Source: an uncultured Verrucomicrobiota bacterium
Lineage (GTDB): Bacteria > Verrucomicrobiota > Verrucomicrobiia > Limisphaerales > UBA9464
Assembly: GCA_903939515.1 (NCBI GenBank)
Contig: CAJAHH010000058.1
Coordinates: 1-32,786, forward strand
Reading direction: 5' to 3'
DNA: 32,786 bases
Under the pieces are notes generated by a model. It was not told the DNA's origin. It ran no database searches and was given only the letters and a program-made list of their open reading frames with translations. The position numbers were made by a program, and so were the translations under genes. Positions 22,745 through 31,626 of the stretch are shown here, piece by piece. Within the stretch, counting starts at the first letter, position 1, and each line of letters opens with the position of its first letter.

Positions 22745-23791
22745 TCACGCACGGTCCTCAGGCGACGCGATCGCCGCCTTAGCCGCCTTCCGACCCCACC
22801 ACCAGGCAATCACCAAGCTGATCTCATAGAGCAGATGGAGCGGCAGGAACAGCAGGAGCATGTTCAAAGGGTTGCCATCGGGCGTGATGAAGGCCGCGAT
22901 CACCAACCCGGCCACCACCCAATAGGAGCGGAACTTGGAGAGCTTGGCAGCGTCAAGGATGCCGATCTTGACCAACGTCAACAGGACCAATGGCAACTGG
23001 AAGGCGATGCCCATTCCCAGCATGAACCAACAGACAAAACTAATGTACTCATCGGCTTTCCATTCATCGGCGGCAAAGCCCAGCCAATTGGAGAAACTCA
23101 CTGTGGTGCTGAGGCAAATCACCAGCAAAACGAAGTAACAGAAGGCCACTCCGAGTAGAAAGAGAAAGGTTGCCCACCCGCTCACCTTGTACACGAAGGA
23201 CTTCTCGTGATGGTGCAGCGCCGGCAGGATGAACTGGGCGATGAAGAATAAGACAAAGGGAATCGAAACGGTGATACCGCCAAACATGGCGATCTGCATC
23301 ACCACGCTGAACGCAGTCACCGGCCCCAGCGTCTTGAGTTGCACATCGAACGAACGCGTCGCGCTGGCTGGAGGATTGGTTTCCTCCTGAACAGTCATGA
23401 CAAAATTTGTGCCGATCTGCCTCGGCGACAACCGGAAGACCGTGTCTCGGTTGGTAGCCACCCCGGGGATGCCGCTATCTTGCGGTGTCATGCGGGTGAG
23501 CACATTAGTTCCGAGCATGTACACCACTCGACCCTCCGTGGAGTGCCGCATGCCCTCGGCCACCATGAGGGGCCACTTAAGAAACTGGATCACCACATTG
23601 CTGCCGCTCAGACAGAGGATGAATCCCAGAAATACCGCTACCGCACACTTGATGAGTGTCCAACGCAGGTCCTCGAGGTGCTCCAAGAAGGTCTTCACCG
23701 GCCCACCACCCTCCGACTCCGAGTCAGAATCCAACGAATCGGAACTTGGGGGCAGCGAGGGGGTCAGGGAGTAATCAGGATCGTCAGCCAT
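22745..23791 (-). CDS. tatC: Sec-independent translocase TatC, with extended first periplasmic loop
   Basis: TatC is the receptor for twin-arginine signal peptides in the inner membrane. The 348-residue protein is longer than the usual roughly 250. An acidic Ser/Asp-rich N-terminus (1-30) precedes the family FLEHLEDLRWTLIK motif. The six-helix core is recognisable, with ILPALHHHEKSF (188-199, E196 at the position of the functionally important E. coli glutamate) and FITPDGNPLNMLLLFLPLHLLYE (301-323). Between helices 1 and 2 there is an extra periplasmic segment of about 60 residues (roughly 85-150). It lies upstream of the lipoprotein gene and downstream of tatA, a normal tatA-tatC order. Confidence 0.95.
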   Translation of the reverse strand: MADDPDYSLTPSLPPSSDSLDSDSESEGGGPVKTFLEHLEDLRWTLIKCAVAVFLGFILCLSGSNVVIQFLKWPLMVAEGMRHSTEGRVVYMLGTNVLTRMTPQDSGIPGVATNRDTVFRLSPRQIGTNFVMTVQEETNPPASATRSFDVQLKTLGPVTAFSVVMQIAMFGGITVSIPFVLFFIAQFILPALHHHEKSFVYKVSGWATFLFLLGVAFCYFVLLVICLSTTVSFSNWLGFAADEWKADEYISFVCWFMLGMGIAFQLPLVLLTLVKIGILDAAKLSKFRSYWVVAGLVIAAFITPDGNPLNMLLLFLPLHLLYEISLVIAWWWGRKAAKAAIASPEDRA

Positions 23792-23941
23792 GCGCGCTCA
23801 AATCGGGCCATCCAGACAAACTGTAACTTGGGACTGAAGGAAGCCCGCCCACGTCACTGTGTCTACCGAGGTCCGTCTCCGCCCCGGAAACGGCCAGACA
23901 TCAGATGATTGAGCAAAGGGGCCTTCCATCACGGCCCTGGA

Positions 23942-24211
23942 TCAGGCCTTTGGGCTGTGGGAAATAGTGTCCGAGGACGGCCGCACGGGCGAGGTCGACG
24001 ATGAAGGCGGCGGAGATGGGCGCTCCGGCTCATCCATCACGCGCTGCACCTCATCTTGGACATCCTTAGACGCCTTCTTAAACTCACGAATGCCGGTGCC
24101 CACGCCCTTCATGAGTTCGGGGACCTTCTTGGCACCGAATAGGACCAAAACCACAATGGCTATCCACATGATTTCGGTTCCACCAATAAACGCCAGCATC
24201 GAAGTATCCAT
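23942..24211 (-). CDS. tatA: Sec-independent translocase TatA/TatE
   Basis: TatA forms the translocation pore or membrane-weakening assembly of the Tat system. The 89-residue protein has the short N-terminal helix ([22 protein letters not shown]), including the FGAKKVPEL hinge, then an amphipathic helix ([14 protein letters not shown]) and a Pro/Ser-rich tail. The ATG at 24211 is used; a GTG at 24226 would add five residues. It is followed by tatC after about 150 bases, and a Tat substrate (barrel protein at 4.5-5.5 kb) is present in the window. No tatB is adjacent, which suggests a TatAC-type system or a tatB elsewhere. Confidence 0.94.
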   Translation of the reverse strand: MDTSMLAFIGGTEIMWIAIVVLVLFGAKKVPELMKGVGTGIREFKKASKDVQDEVQRVMDEPERPSPPPSSSTSPVRPSSDTISHSPKA

Positions 24212-24325
24212 AGGATTTTCGTTCACGTGTTCTGAAATCTAGGCCCTGCCCCGCGCCCGCACAAGCCCACAAACACCCAAGAACTTTCCAGTACCGGCTG
24301 TTTGAACCACCCAATAAGGGGCCTT

Positions 24326-25708
24326 TCACTTAGCCCCGGCACCGGAGAAGACGGCTGGGACGGTCAGCAGGAGAATTTTAAGGTCGAGCCAGATGGACCA
24401 GTTGTCGATGTAGTGGAGGTCGAGTCGGACCCACTCCTTGAAATCGGTCACATTGTTTCGGCCACTCACTTGCCAGAGACAGGTCAGGCCCGGCTTCACG
24501 CTCAGGCGTCGGCGGTGGGCCATGTCGTCAAAGCGCGCTACCTCGTCGACCGGCAATGGGCGTGGGCCCACCAGGCTCATCTCTCCGCGGAAAACATTCC
24601 AAAGCTGCGGCAGCTCGTCGACCGACCACTTGCGCAAGAACCGACCAATCGGAGTCACTCGAGGATCATTGGTGACCTTAAACACTGGCCCGCTCATCTC
24701 GTTGAGCTTGGCCAGCTCGTGCTTGAGCTGCTCGGCGTTGGTTACCATCGTCCGAAACTTCAGCATGGTGAATGGATGCCCATTAAGCCCAGCCCGCCGC
24801 TGCCTGAAGAGCACCGGCCCCGGAGACGACACTCGCACCGCCAAGGCCGCTGCCAGAAACAACGGTGAGGTGGCCACTAAGAGCGCCAGCGAGCCCAGAA
24901 AATCGATCACCCCTTTGGCCATGGACTGCCATGTCTGGTCGGGACCCGTCCGAAAAACCAGCACGGGATGCCCCGCCAATTCGTCCACAGTGGTCTGCGA
25001 AACCCGGGTCTGGAAGAAATCGGCATGTAGCCAAACTTCGACACCCTCGAGTTCGCAGACCTGGATAATTTTCTCGATCTGGCCGAAGAGAAATTGTTTC
25101 GGAGCTACCAGAACGGCATTGGCTGCGTGCGAGTGCAATAAATCCGTCAGGACCGAGACAGAGAACTGGCCGGGGTCGAGGCGGGCAGCTACGGAAATCT
25201 CGCCCCGAGCATTCTGTTTCAACGCCTCATCGAGACGGTTCATTTCGCGGTCGCCGCCAATCAAAATAACCCGTCGGCGCGCTTCCTGACCCGCCATTCG
25301 AGACCGGATCCACAAACGCATGAGCTCTTCTTTAAAGACCATCGCGCTGACGATCATCGGTAAGAATAGTGAGACCACGCCTCGCGCGACCTCTTGCTTG
25401 GTGAAAAACATCGCGACGATAATCGCCAACGAGACCCATGCCGACCCACGGAGTATCTGAGCCAAGGATTGCCGCCGGGACGCCAGACCCGCGCGGTGGT
25501 AAAACCCTTGCAACTCAAGCAATGGGGGGGTCAGCGGCACCACCACCAGCAGCAGCCACTGGTACTTTTGAAATCCACCGATGACAGCATCGGGATCCAG
25601 CTGGGGCAGTGAGCGGATGAAATGAGCCATCCAAAAGACGGCGCCAAACAACGTCGCATCGATGAGTGCGTGGACTTTGTTTAGGAGCTGGCGCTGACGG
25701 AGCAACAT
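24326..25708 (-). CDS. Polyprenyl-phosphate glycosyl-1-phosphate transferase (WcaJ/WbaP-like)
   Basis: This 460-residue membrane enzyme should start exopolysaccharide, capsule or O-antigen repeat units by moving a sugar-1-phosphate to undecaprenyl phosphate. The N-terminal part has several hydrophobic helices and a Rossmann-like domain (about 145-250). The C-terminal bacterial sugar transferase domain (about 260-460) has LKFRTMVTNAEQLK, DPRVTPIGRFLRKWSVDELPQLWNV, GEMSLVGPRPLP and PGLTCLWQVSGRN. The start is the ATG at 25708. It is divergent from pgi with about 150 bases between starts. No other polysaccharide cluster genes flank it. The donor sugar (glucose or galactose, for example) cannot be told. 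Confidence 0.93.
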   Translation of the reverse strand: MLLRQRQLLNKVHALIDATLFGAVFWMAHFIRSLPQLDPDAVIGGFQKYQWLLLVVVPLTPPLLELQGFYHRAGLASRRQSLAQILRGSAWVSLAIIVAMFFTKQEVARGVVSLFLPMIVSAMVFKEELMRLWIRSRMAGQEARRRVILIGGDREMNRLDEALKQNARGEISVAARLDPGQFSVSVLTDLLHSHAANAVLVAPKQFLFGQIEKIIQVCELEGVEVWLHADFFQTRVSQTTVDELAGHPVLVFRTGPDQTWQSMAKGVIDFLGSLALLVATSPLFLAAALAVRVSSPGPVLFRQRRAGLNGHPFTMLKFRTMVTNAEQLKHELAKLNEMSGPVFKVTNDPRVTPIGRFLRKWSVDELPQLWNVFRGEMSLVGPRPLPVDEVARFDDMAHRRRLSVKPGLTCLWQVSGRNNVTDFKEWVRLDLHYIDNWSIWLDLKILLLTVPAVFSGAGAK

Positions 25709-25861
25709 GCGGGGGCGTTACGGATAACCTTCAAAACCAACTTTGTTAAGTGAATGTTGAGTCACGCCCACCAGGCAACCAAGCCACGGGAGAGTCATTC
25801 CATCCGGAGCAACATTTTACTCCTTGGCAGGCCTGATCCAGTTCCTAGCGTCCGGACTGCG

Positions 25862-27451
25862 ATGATTGCAACCCCAGCGATTCTTTGGTCCCGCTTCCAA
25901 CGTCATTATCTCGATTGTCCCGCCATCGGGCTGGGTCTGGACATCAGCCGAGTTCCCTTTCCGGATGATTTTCACTCCAAGATGGAGCGACCCATTCAGA
26001 AGGCCTTGAGCGCAATGGCGGAACTGGAGCGGGGAGCCATCGCCAACCCCGACGAACAGCGGATGGTGGGTCATTATTGGCTGCGCAACCCGGCGCTGGC
26101 TCCGACGCCGGCCCTCTCCCAGGCCATCGAATCCACCCTAGCGGCGATCCACTCGTTCACCGCACAGGTCCATCGCGGGGAACTAACCGGGACCTCAGGT
26201 GTGTTTCAAAACGTGTTGGTCATCGGGATCGGGGGATCGGCACTCGGGCCGCAATTCGTGGCCAAGGCCCTAGGCCATTCGCATTCCGACAAGCTGACGC
26301 CCTATTTCTTCGACAACACCGATCCCGATGGCATGGACCAGGTCCTCGGCACCCTGGCAGGCAAGTTGGGGCAAACCCTGGCACTGGTCATCTCCAAGTC
26401 CGGCGGCACCCCGGAAACCCGCAACGGAATGGTCGAGGCCCGTGCCGCCTACGAGCGGGCGGGTCTGCGCTTCGCAGCTCATGCGGTGGCCATCACGGGA
26501 GAAGGCAGCGCCCTGCACAAAACAGCCATCGCCGATGGCTGGATCCGAACCTTCCCGATGTGGGACTGGGTGGGTGGGCGCACTAGCGAATTGAGCGCAG
26601 TAGGGCTGTTGCCTGCCGCGTTGCAAGGCTTGGATATTCAGGGGCTTCTCGCCGGCGCCAAGGCCTGCGACGAAGCCACCCGCAATTCGGTCGTCCGTGA
26701 CAATCCGGCCGCGCAACTCGCGTTGATGTGGTATTTCCTTGGAGAAGGCCGCGGTGCGAAAGACATGGTGGTGTTGCCCTACAAAGACCGCTTCGAACTC
26801 TTTTCCAAGTACCTCCAGCAACTCGTCATGGAGTCGTTGGGCAAGGAACTGGACCTGGATGGAAAGGTCGTCCACCAAGGACTGGCTGTGTACGGGAACA
26901 AGGGCTCGACCGACCAGCATGCCTATGTGCAGCAATTGCGAGATGGCGTGGCTAACTTCTTCGCCGTGTTCATCGAGGTATTGAAGGACCGCAACGGGGC
27001 CAGCCTCGAGGTGGAGTCGGGCGCCACCAGCGGTGACTTCCTGAGCGGGTTTTTTCTGGGCACGCGATCTGCCCTCTACGAGTCGGGCCGTGCAAGTCTG
27101 ACCCTCACCGTCCCGGATGCCTCAGCCTTCACAGTGGGAATGCTCATCGCCCTGTTCGAGCGAGCCGTGGGACTTTACGCATCGCTGATCCACGTCAACG
27201 CCTACCACCAACCCGGCGTCGAGGCGGGTAAGAAGGCCGCTGCCAGCGTGCTGGAAATTCAGCGTCAAGCCGTGGCTCACCTGGCCGCCAACCCGGAGAA
27301 GGCCTATTCGGCCGATGCACTGGCCACCGCGGTAGGACAACCCGACGCAGCCGAGATGGTCTTCAAAATCTGCACCCACTTGGCCGCCAACCAGCGGAGG
27401 GTCAAGAACGCCTCCGGCACTGGCTTGAAGGCGACCTTCCAGGCGCTGTAA
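25862..27451 (+). CDS. pgi: Glucose-6-phosphate isomerase
   Basis: This enzyme interconverts glucose 6-phosphate and fructose 6-phosphate in glycolysis and provides hexose phosphates for envelope sugars. The 529-residue protein contains [14 protein letters not shown] (about 120-133), [13 protein letters not shown] (about 176-188), [13 protein letters not shown], and [16 protein letters not shown] near the catalytic histidine. The ATG at 25862 ([15 protein letters not shown]) fits the family N-terminus better than an in-frame ATG at 25754, which adds 36 polar residues of no family character. It is divergent from the sugar transferase gene. No SD is seen. Confidence 0.95.
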   Translation: MIATPAILWSRFQRHYLDCPAIGLGLDISRVPFPDDFHSKMERPIQKALSAMAELERGAIANPDEQRMVGHYWLRNPALAPTPALSQAIESTLAAIHSFTAQVHRGELTGTSGVFQNVLVIGIGGSALGPQFVAKALGHSHSDKLTPYFFDNTDPDGMDQVLGTLAGKLGQTLALVISKSGGTPETRNGMVEARAAYERAGLRFAAHAVAITGEGSALHKTAIADGWIRTFPMWDWVGGRTSELSAVGLLPAALQGLDIQGLLAGAKACDEATRNSVVRDNPAAQLALMWYFLGEGRGAKDMVVLPYKDRFELFSKYLQQLVMESLGKELDLDGKVVHQGLAVYGNKGSTDQHAYVQQLRDGVANFFAVFIEVLKDRNGASLEVESGATSGDFLSGFFLGTRSALYESGRASLTLTVPDASAFTVGMLIALFERAVGLYASLIHVNAYHQPGVEAGKKAAASVLEIQRQAVAHLAANPEKAYSADALATAVGQPDAAEMVFKICTHLAANQRRVKNASGTGLKATFQAL

Positions 27452-27548
27452 ACACCGAACCCGATTCAGTCTCCGGGCTCAAAGACACAATCGCGATCTG
27501 CGCTTGTCCAGAGCCCAACCAGATTCCAGCCTACCTACTCACCATTCA

Positions 27549-27938
27549 ATGAAACCTCTGATGATCATTGGGGCGCTGCTCTTCGCCCTCACCTTCCCTG
27601 CTATGTCTGACACCACCGCATCTTCCAAAAACCACGGTCACCTCCGCCACGTTGTTGCCTTCAAGTTCAAGGACACCGCCAGCCCCGCGGAGGTGAAGAA
27701 GGTCGAGACAGCCTTCCGCGCTCTGAAGTCGAAGATCCCCCAAATCGCCACCCTCGAAGCGGGCACCAATAACAGCCCTGAGAATCTCAACAAGGGCTGC
27801 ACTCACGGTTGGATCCTGACCTTCACCTCCGAGAAGGACCGCGATGCCTACCTCGTTCATCCTGATCATCAAGAATTCGGTAAACTGGTGCGCCCTCTAG
27901 TCGCCGATGTGTTCGTGATAGATTTCTGGGCGAAGTGA
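27549..27938 (+). CDS. Secreted Dabb-family (stress-responsive A/B barrel) protein
   Basis: This 129-residue protein has a signal peptide (MKPLMIIGALLFALTFPAMS) and a Dabb alpha/beta-barrel domain. The domain starts HLRHVVAFKFKDTASPAEVKKVE and includes FTSEKDRDAYLVHPDHQEF and FVIDFWAK, the typical family landmarks. Dabb proteins form dimeric ferredoxin-like barrels; most have no known activity, so none is claimed. The ATG at 27549 gives the clean signal peptide; an upstream in-frame start at 27504 would bury it. It is probably co-transcribed with the epimerase gene 42 bases downstream. Confidence 0.88.
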   Translation: MKPLMIIGALLFALTFPAMSDTTASSKNHGHLRHVVAFKFKDTASPAEVKKVETAFRALKSKIPQIATLEAGTNNSPENLNKGCTHGWILTFTSEKDRDAYLVHPDHQEFGKLVRPLVADVFVIDFWAK

Positions 27939-27980
27939 GTTTGCTCCGGGGTGGATCCGAAAATCAGTCCCTCTGCCGCC

Positions 27981-28991
27981 ATGCGTTGTTTTGTCACCGG
28001 TGCCTCCGGTTTTGTCGGAGCCAATCTGGTCCATGCACTGAATGCCCGCGGGCATTCGGTCCGAGCGCTGCTGCGCCCGGGGGCGGATGTCCGAGGGCTC
28101 GTTGGCAGCGATTACGAAACGGTTCCCGGGGACCTCACCAACGATATACCCACCCTCGCCCGGGCGATTTCCGGGTGTGACTGGTGCTTCCACGTGGCCG
28201 CCAGCTATTCGCTGTGGTTACCCGATTATGCACCCATGTTCCGAGCTAATGTGGACGGGACCCGGAACATTCTGAACGCGGCCCATCAGGCCGGATGCTC
28301 ACGCATCGTATACACCAGCACCGTCGGCTGCATCGGGCTGCCAAAGCCCAACCCCGACGGTTCCATCATCCCGACCGATGAATCCGCGCCGGTCAGCGAG
28401 TCTCAGATGTCCAATCCCTACAAGCTCTCCAAATGGCGGGCCGAGGTGGTGGCCCGAGAACTCGCCGTGGCCGGCCTGCCGGTGGTCATCGTCAACCCCA
28501 GCGCCCCAATTGGACCGCGGGATGTAAAACCCACTCCCACCGGACAGGTGATCGTCGATTTCCTCCGTCGGGCGATGCCCGCCTACCTAGACACCGGACT
28601 CAACTGGGTTCATGTGCAGGATGTCGTCGCGGGTCACATCTTGGCTGCCGAGAAAGGGCGGGTGGGAGAGCGCTACATTCTGGGACATGCCCAAGGCAAT
28701 TGGACCATGAAACAAGCACTCGACACCCTTTCAAGTCTGACAGGCATCCCAGCCCCTCGATTCCAGGTGCCCCACGCGGTGGCTTTGGGTGCGGCGCATG
28801 TAGACGAGTGGATTGCTCGTTGGACTGGAAAACCTCCGAAGGCACCACTGGCCGGGGTTCGCATGGCTGCCTACAAAATGTGGTTCAACCCCGCCAAAGC
28901 CATCCAAGAACTCGGGTTGCCGCAGACTCCACCCGAGCAGGCCCTGACCGATGCCGTGGAGTGGTTTCGATCCCACGGTGACGCACCTTGA
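27981..28991 (+). CDS. NAD-dependent sugar epimerase, HpnA-like
   Basis: This 336-residue extended SDR has the nucleotide motif TGASGFVG (6-13) and the catalytic Y147-x3-K151 (PYKLSKW). The sequence, including FHVAASYSLWLPDY, RIVYTSTVGCIGLP and IVNPSAPIGPRDVKPTPTGQ, closely fits the hopanoid-associated sugar epimerase family HpnA. HpnA acts in making hopanoid side chains in some bacteria, but no squalene or hopanoid gene lies here, so the function is not certain. The ATG at 27981 (MRCFVTG) is preferred to a GTG at 27951. Its stop is only 11 bases from the stop of the convergent ThuA-like gene. Confidence 0.88.
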   Translation: MRCFVTGASGFVGANLVHALNARGHSVRALLRPGADVRGLVGSDYETVPGDLTNDIPTLARAISGCDWCFHVAASYSLWLPDYAPMFRANVDGTRNILNAAHQAGCSRIVYTSTVGCIGLPKPNPDGSIIPTDESAPVSESQMSNPYKLSKWRAEVVARELAVAGLPVVIVNPSAPIGPRDVKPTPTGQVIVDFLRRAMPAYLDTGLNWVHVQDVVAGHILAAEKGRVGERYILGHAQGNWTMKQALDTLSSLTGIPAPRFQVPHAVALGAAHVDEWIARWTGKPPKAPLAGVRMAAYKMWFNPAKAIQELGLPQTPPEQALTDAVEWFRSHGDAP

Positions 28992-29002
28992 TCTGGGTGC
29001 GT

Positions 29003-29839
29003 CTAGGGTTTCACTGGGATCGTGACCGGTGATGTGGAGCGGATCGGTGGCGACGGAGTGATCGACCTGAGGTGTTGGGCATCCAGGCGATCGCAGGCCC
29101 AGAGGATTCCACGCGTCACCAGATCCAGATAGCGTTCGTCGCTCACCGTCTCGTTGAAATGCCCCAGAGAAGTGCTGAACACCCGGGTGGATCCATAGCG
29201 ATTAACCCAAGTTATGGCGCAATCGTCGTCACCCTGGGCTCCGCGTTGAAGCACGGTGGCTGAGGGAAACACCTTCACGTTGTTGTAGAGTTCTTCGTTG
29301 CCCGTCAGCCAATCCTGCCAACCCAGTCCCCGAATGATGGGGTGCTGTTTCTCCACCGTGCGAATCAAGATGGGTGTGGCCTTGCCATGCTTCATGGAGC
29401 GAAGGCCTAAGTATTCCTGCCAAAGATCGCCGGGCGCGGCGCGGTAGCTATGGACGGCACAATGCAAGTTCACTCCCGGCAGGCCAGCCCGGTGTGGGGC
29501 GAGAATGTGCGAAATCCAGTTAGTGTCGGCGACCGCACCGAAACACTCGTCATGGATCACCACATCGTAGCCCTTAGCCCAGTCGCGGTTTGCGTACAGA
29601 GGAATCTGACTCTCTTTCGAGACACCCCCTTGCTGGACCGTGTCGACGATCACCCGGGCCCGAGCCTCGATGCCTCGTTTCAGCACATCCTTCTGGACTG
29701 GGTAGTCGTGACAGCATCCCCCACAGACCAGCAGCGCACGGAGCGGCCACAACTCAGCGGCGGACACCTCAACCATCAGTCCCAGCATCCAGAAACAGTG
29801 GAGCAGCCACCCCAGTCGGTATTGATTTTTCATAAACAT
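29003..29839 (-). CDS. Exported ThuA-like domain protein
   Basis: This 278-residue protein has an N-terminal signal peptide (to about residue 30) and a ThuA-like (trehalose utilisation, glutamine amidotransferase-like) fold. Visible segments include LLVCGGCCHDYPVQKDVLK, VVIHDECFGAV, GVNLHCAVHSYR and RVFSTSLGHFNETV. ThuA-type proteins oxidise or handle 3-keto sugars in rhizobia and are abundant in Planctomycetes and Verrucomicrobia, often near DUF1080 proteins, as here. The ATG at 29839 is chosen because GAGGTG lies six bases upstream; an ATG at 29833 is also possible. It is downstream of the DUF1080 gene with 49 bases between, so they may be one operon. Confidence 0.87.
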   Translation of the reverse strand: MFMKNQYRLGWLLHCFWMLGLMVEVSAAELWPLRALLVCGGCCHDYPVQKDVLKRGIEARARVIVDTVQQGGVSKESQIPLYANRDWAKGYDVVIHDECFGAVADTNWISHILAPHRAGLPGVNLHCAVHSYRAAPGDLWQEYLGLRSMKHGKATPILIRTVEKQHPIIRGLGWQDWLTGNEELYNNVKVFPSATVLQRGAQGDDDCAITWVNRYGSTRVFSTSLGHFNETVSDERYLDLVTRGILWACDRLDAQHLRSITPSPPIRSTSPVTIPVKP

Positions 29840-29888
29840 GCCACCCACCTCGGCGTTTCTGGGTCAAAACGGAAACCTTCGGATTGGA

Positions 29889-30599
29889 TCAGTCCAGCTT
29901 GCGGACCCAGATGTTGCGATAGCGCACTGGATTGCCGTGGTCTTGAAGGAGCAGCGGCCCCGTGGGAGTCGCCCCAGAAAACTTGGCCGAAACCGAGGCA
30001 TCACCTTGGATTGGAATATGGTCCTGAACCAGCACGCCGTTATGCAGCACCGTGAACGAGCCCGGTTGAACTTTGCCCTCGGCTCCCGGCGTGGGCGGAT
30101 GGAACACAATGTCGTACGTTTGCCACTCACCGGGCTTACGGGAGGTATTCACCAAGGGTGCATTGTGGCCATAAAACGAGGCTGCCTGACCGTTGAAATA
30201 GGTTTTGTTCTGATGGGAATCGAGCACCTGGATCTCGTAGCGCCCCTGAAAGTAGACACCGCTGTTGCCCCTTCCCTGTCCTTCACCCTTCACTACAGCG
30301 GGTGAGGCCCATTCCAGATGCAGCTGGATTGCGCCGAATTCCTGGCGGCTCATCAAGCCCTTGCCGCGCACCTCCATGTGGCCGTTCTCCAACTTCCACT
30401 TCGGCTCGCTACCATCGTCACTCTTCCAGGCAGAGAGATCCTTGCCATCGAACAGCACCACCGCATCCGACGGAGGCGAACCGGCGGTGCCCGGTGTGAC
30501 AACGGCCGGTTCTCGGTCGCCGGCGGGAGCGGCGGCAAAGGATACGAGTGCCATGGAGGCAGCGGCGATTCGAAGCAGACGGATTGCACGAGTTTTCAT
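29889..30599 (-). CDS. Exported DUF1080 (3-keto-disaccharide hydrolase-type) protein
   Basis: This 236-residue protein has a signal peptide (MKTRAIRLLRIAAASMALVSFAAA) and a concanavalin-like DUF1080 domain. Landmarks are VVLFDGKDLSAWKS, FGAIQLHLEWASP, RGNSGVYFQGRYEIQVLDS and GPLLLQDHGNPVRYRNIWVR, all typical. Members hydrolyse 3-keto-glycosides in some bacteria, with the ThuA-type neighbour possibly acting in the same route; that joint role is an inference. The ATG at 30599 gives the signal peptide and is preferred to an earlier in-frame start at 30659. Confidence 0.92.
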   Translation of the reverse strand: MKTRAIRLLRIAAASMALVSFAAAPAGDREPAVVTPGTAGSPPSDAVVLFDGKDLSAWKSDDGSEPKWKLENGHMEVRGKGLMSRQEFGAIQLHLEWASPAVVKGEGQGRGNSGVYFQGRYEIQVLDSHQNKTYFNGQAASFYGHNAPLVNTSRKPGEWQTYDIVFHPPTPGAEGKVQPGSFTVLHNGVLVQDHIPIQGDASVSAKFSGATPTGPLLLQDHGNPVRYRNIWVRKLD

Positions 30600-30738
30600 G
30601 AGAATCGATAAATGGGTGGGCGCTGTTACGAATCCTTGCGGGAAGCGCTTCTCGGTCAAGGATTCGTCAAAGGTTTCAACAACTCCTGAAGTTTGGCCTT
30701 TGAACCCGACTCAGAGACTTTGATAACACTTTGCAACC

Positions 30739-31626
30739 GTGAGTGCCTTTGCGCCCAGCCTATTACTGCTCATCCCCGCCTACAACGAGGAGAACCGTAT
30801 CGGGCCCGTCTTGGAAGACTACGCCGACTACTTCGGCCGGCACTATGCCGGTAAGTTTCGTCTGGTGGTCGTGCTCAACGGATGTCGAGACAACACCTTG
30901 GGAGTGGTTCAGTTGGCTGAAAAACGTCATCCTTGCATCACACACAGCGAGTTTGCCGGAGCCATCGGCAAGGGAGGGGCCCTCATTGAAGGACTCAAGC
31001 TGGCGCCCTTGGCGGACCTCATTGGCTACGTGGACGCCGACGGAGCAACGCCGCCCAAAGCCTTCCACGACCTGGTGCGTTCATTGGAAGCCCCCTCTGT
31101 TGCCTGCGCCATCGCCTCCCGTTGGATTCCTGGTGCCATCGTCCATCATTTCCAACCGGAGAACCGTCGATTCGCCAGCCGACTGTTCCATCTCTTTGTC
31201 GAACTCTTCTTCAGGATGCGCATCTTGGACACCCAATGTGGGGCCAAGGTCATACGCCGCCATGCCGTCGAGACCATCCATGAGCGTCTCACATTAGCGG
31301 ACCTCGCTTTCGACGTGAACCTGCTTTACTCGCTCAAGCAGGCGGGATTTGCGATCCGAGAAATCGCGACGGAGTGGTCCGACAAGAGTGGTTCCAAGGT
31401 GGTTTTTAATCTGCGGACAAGTCTCAACATGCTGCTGTCCTTGATCCGCTTGAGACTGATTTACTCACCATTTTACCGGTGGCTCGGGCCCCTCCGTCCC
31501 GCAGAGGCTTGGCTCTATAGTCAACTCCGCGCCCCACAACCAATTTGGCACGACAAGCACACCGGTGCAGGGGCCCAGGCGGGAGTGGAATCAAAGCCAG
31601 ATCCCACAACCTCACGCTCACAGTGA
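30739..31626 (+). CDS. Family 2 glycosyltransferase, polyprenyl-phosphate sugar synthase-like
   Basis: This 295-residue GT-A enzyme should transfer a sugar from a nucleotide donor, perhaps to a polyprenyl phosphate. It has the GT2 start LIPAYNEENRI (11-21), VVLNGCRDNT, a metal-binding YVDADGATPP (97-106), and an ASRWIPGA segment typical of dolichyl-phosphate mannose synthase relatives. There is no long C-terminal membrane domain, so it is probably cytoplasmic or membrane-associated. The start is a GTG at 30739. Its last nine bases overlap the end of the convergent STAS gene. Confidence 0.9.
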   Translation: MSAFAPSLLLLIPAYNEENRIGPVLEDYADYFGRHYAGKFRLVVVLNGCRDNTLGVVQLAEKRHPCITHSEFAGAIGKGGALIEGLKLAPLADLIGYVDADGATPPKAFHDLVRSLEAPSVACAIASRWIPGAIVHHFQPENRRFASRLFHLFVELFFRMRILDTQCGAKVIRRHAVETIHERLTLADLAFDVNLLYSLKQAGFAIREIATEWSDKSGSKVVFNLRTSLNMLLSLIRLRLIYSPFYRWLGPLRPAEAWLYSQLRAPQPIWHDKHTGAGAQAGVESKPDPTTSRSQ

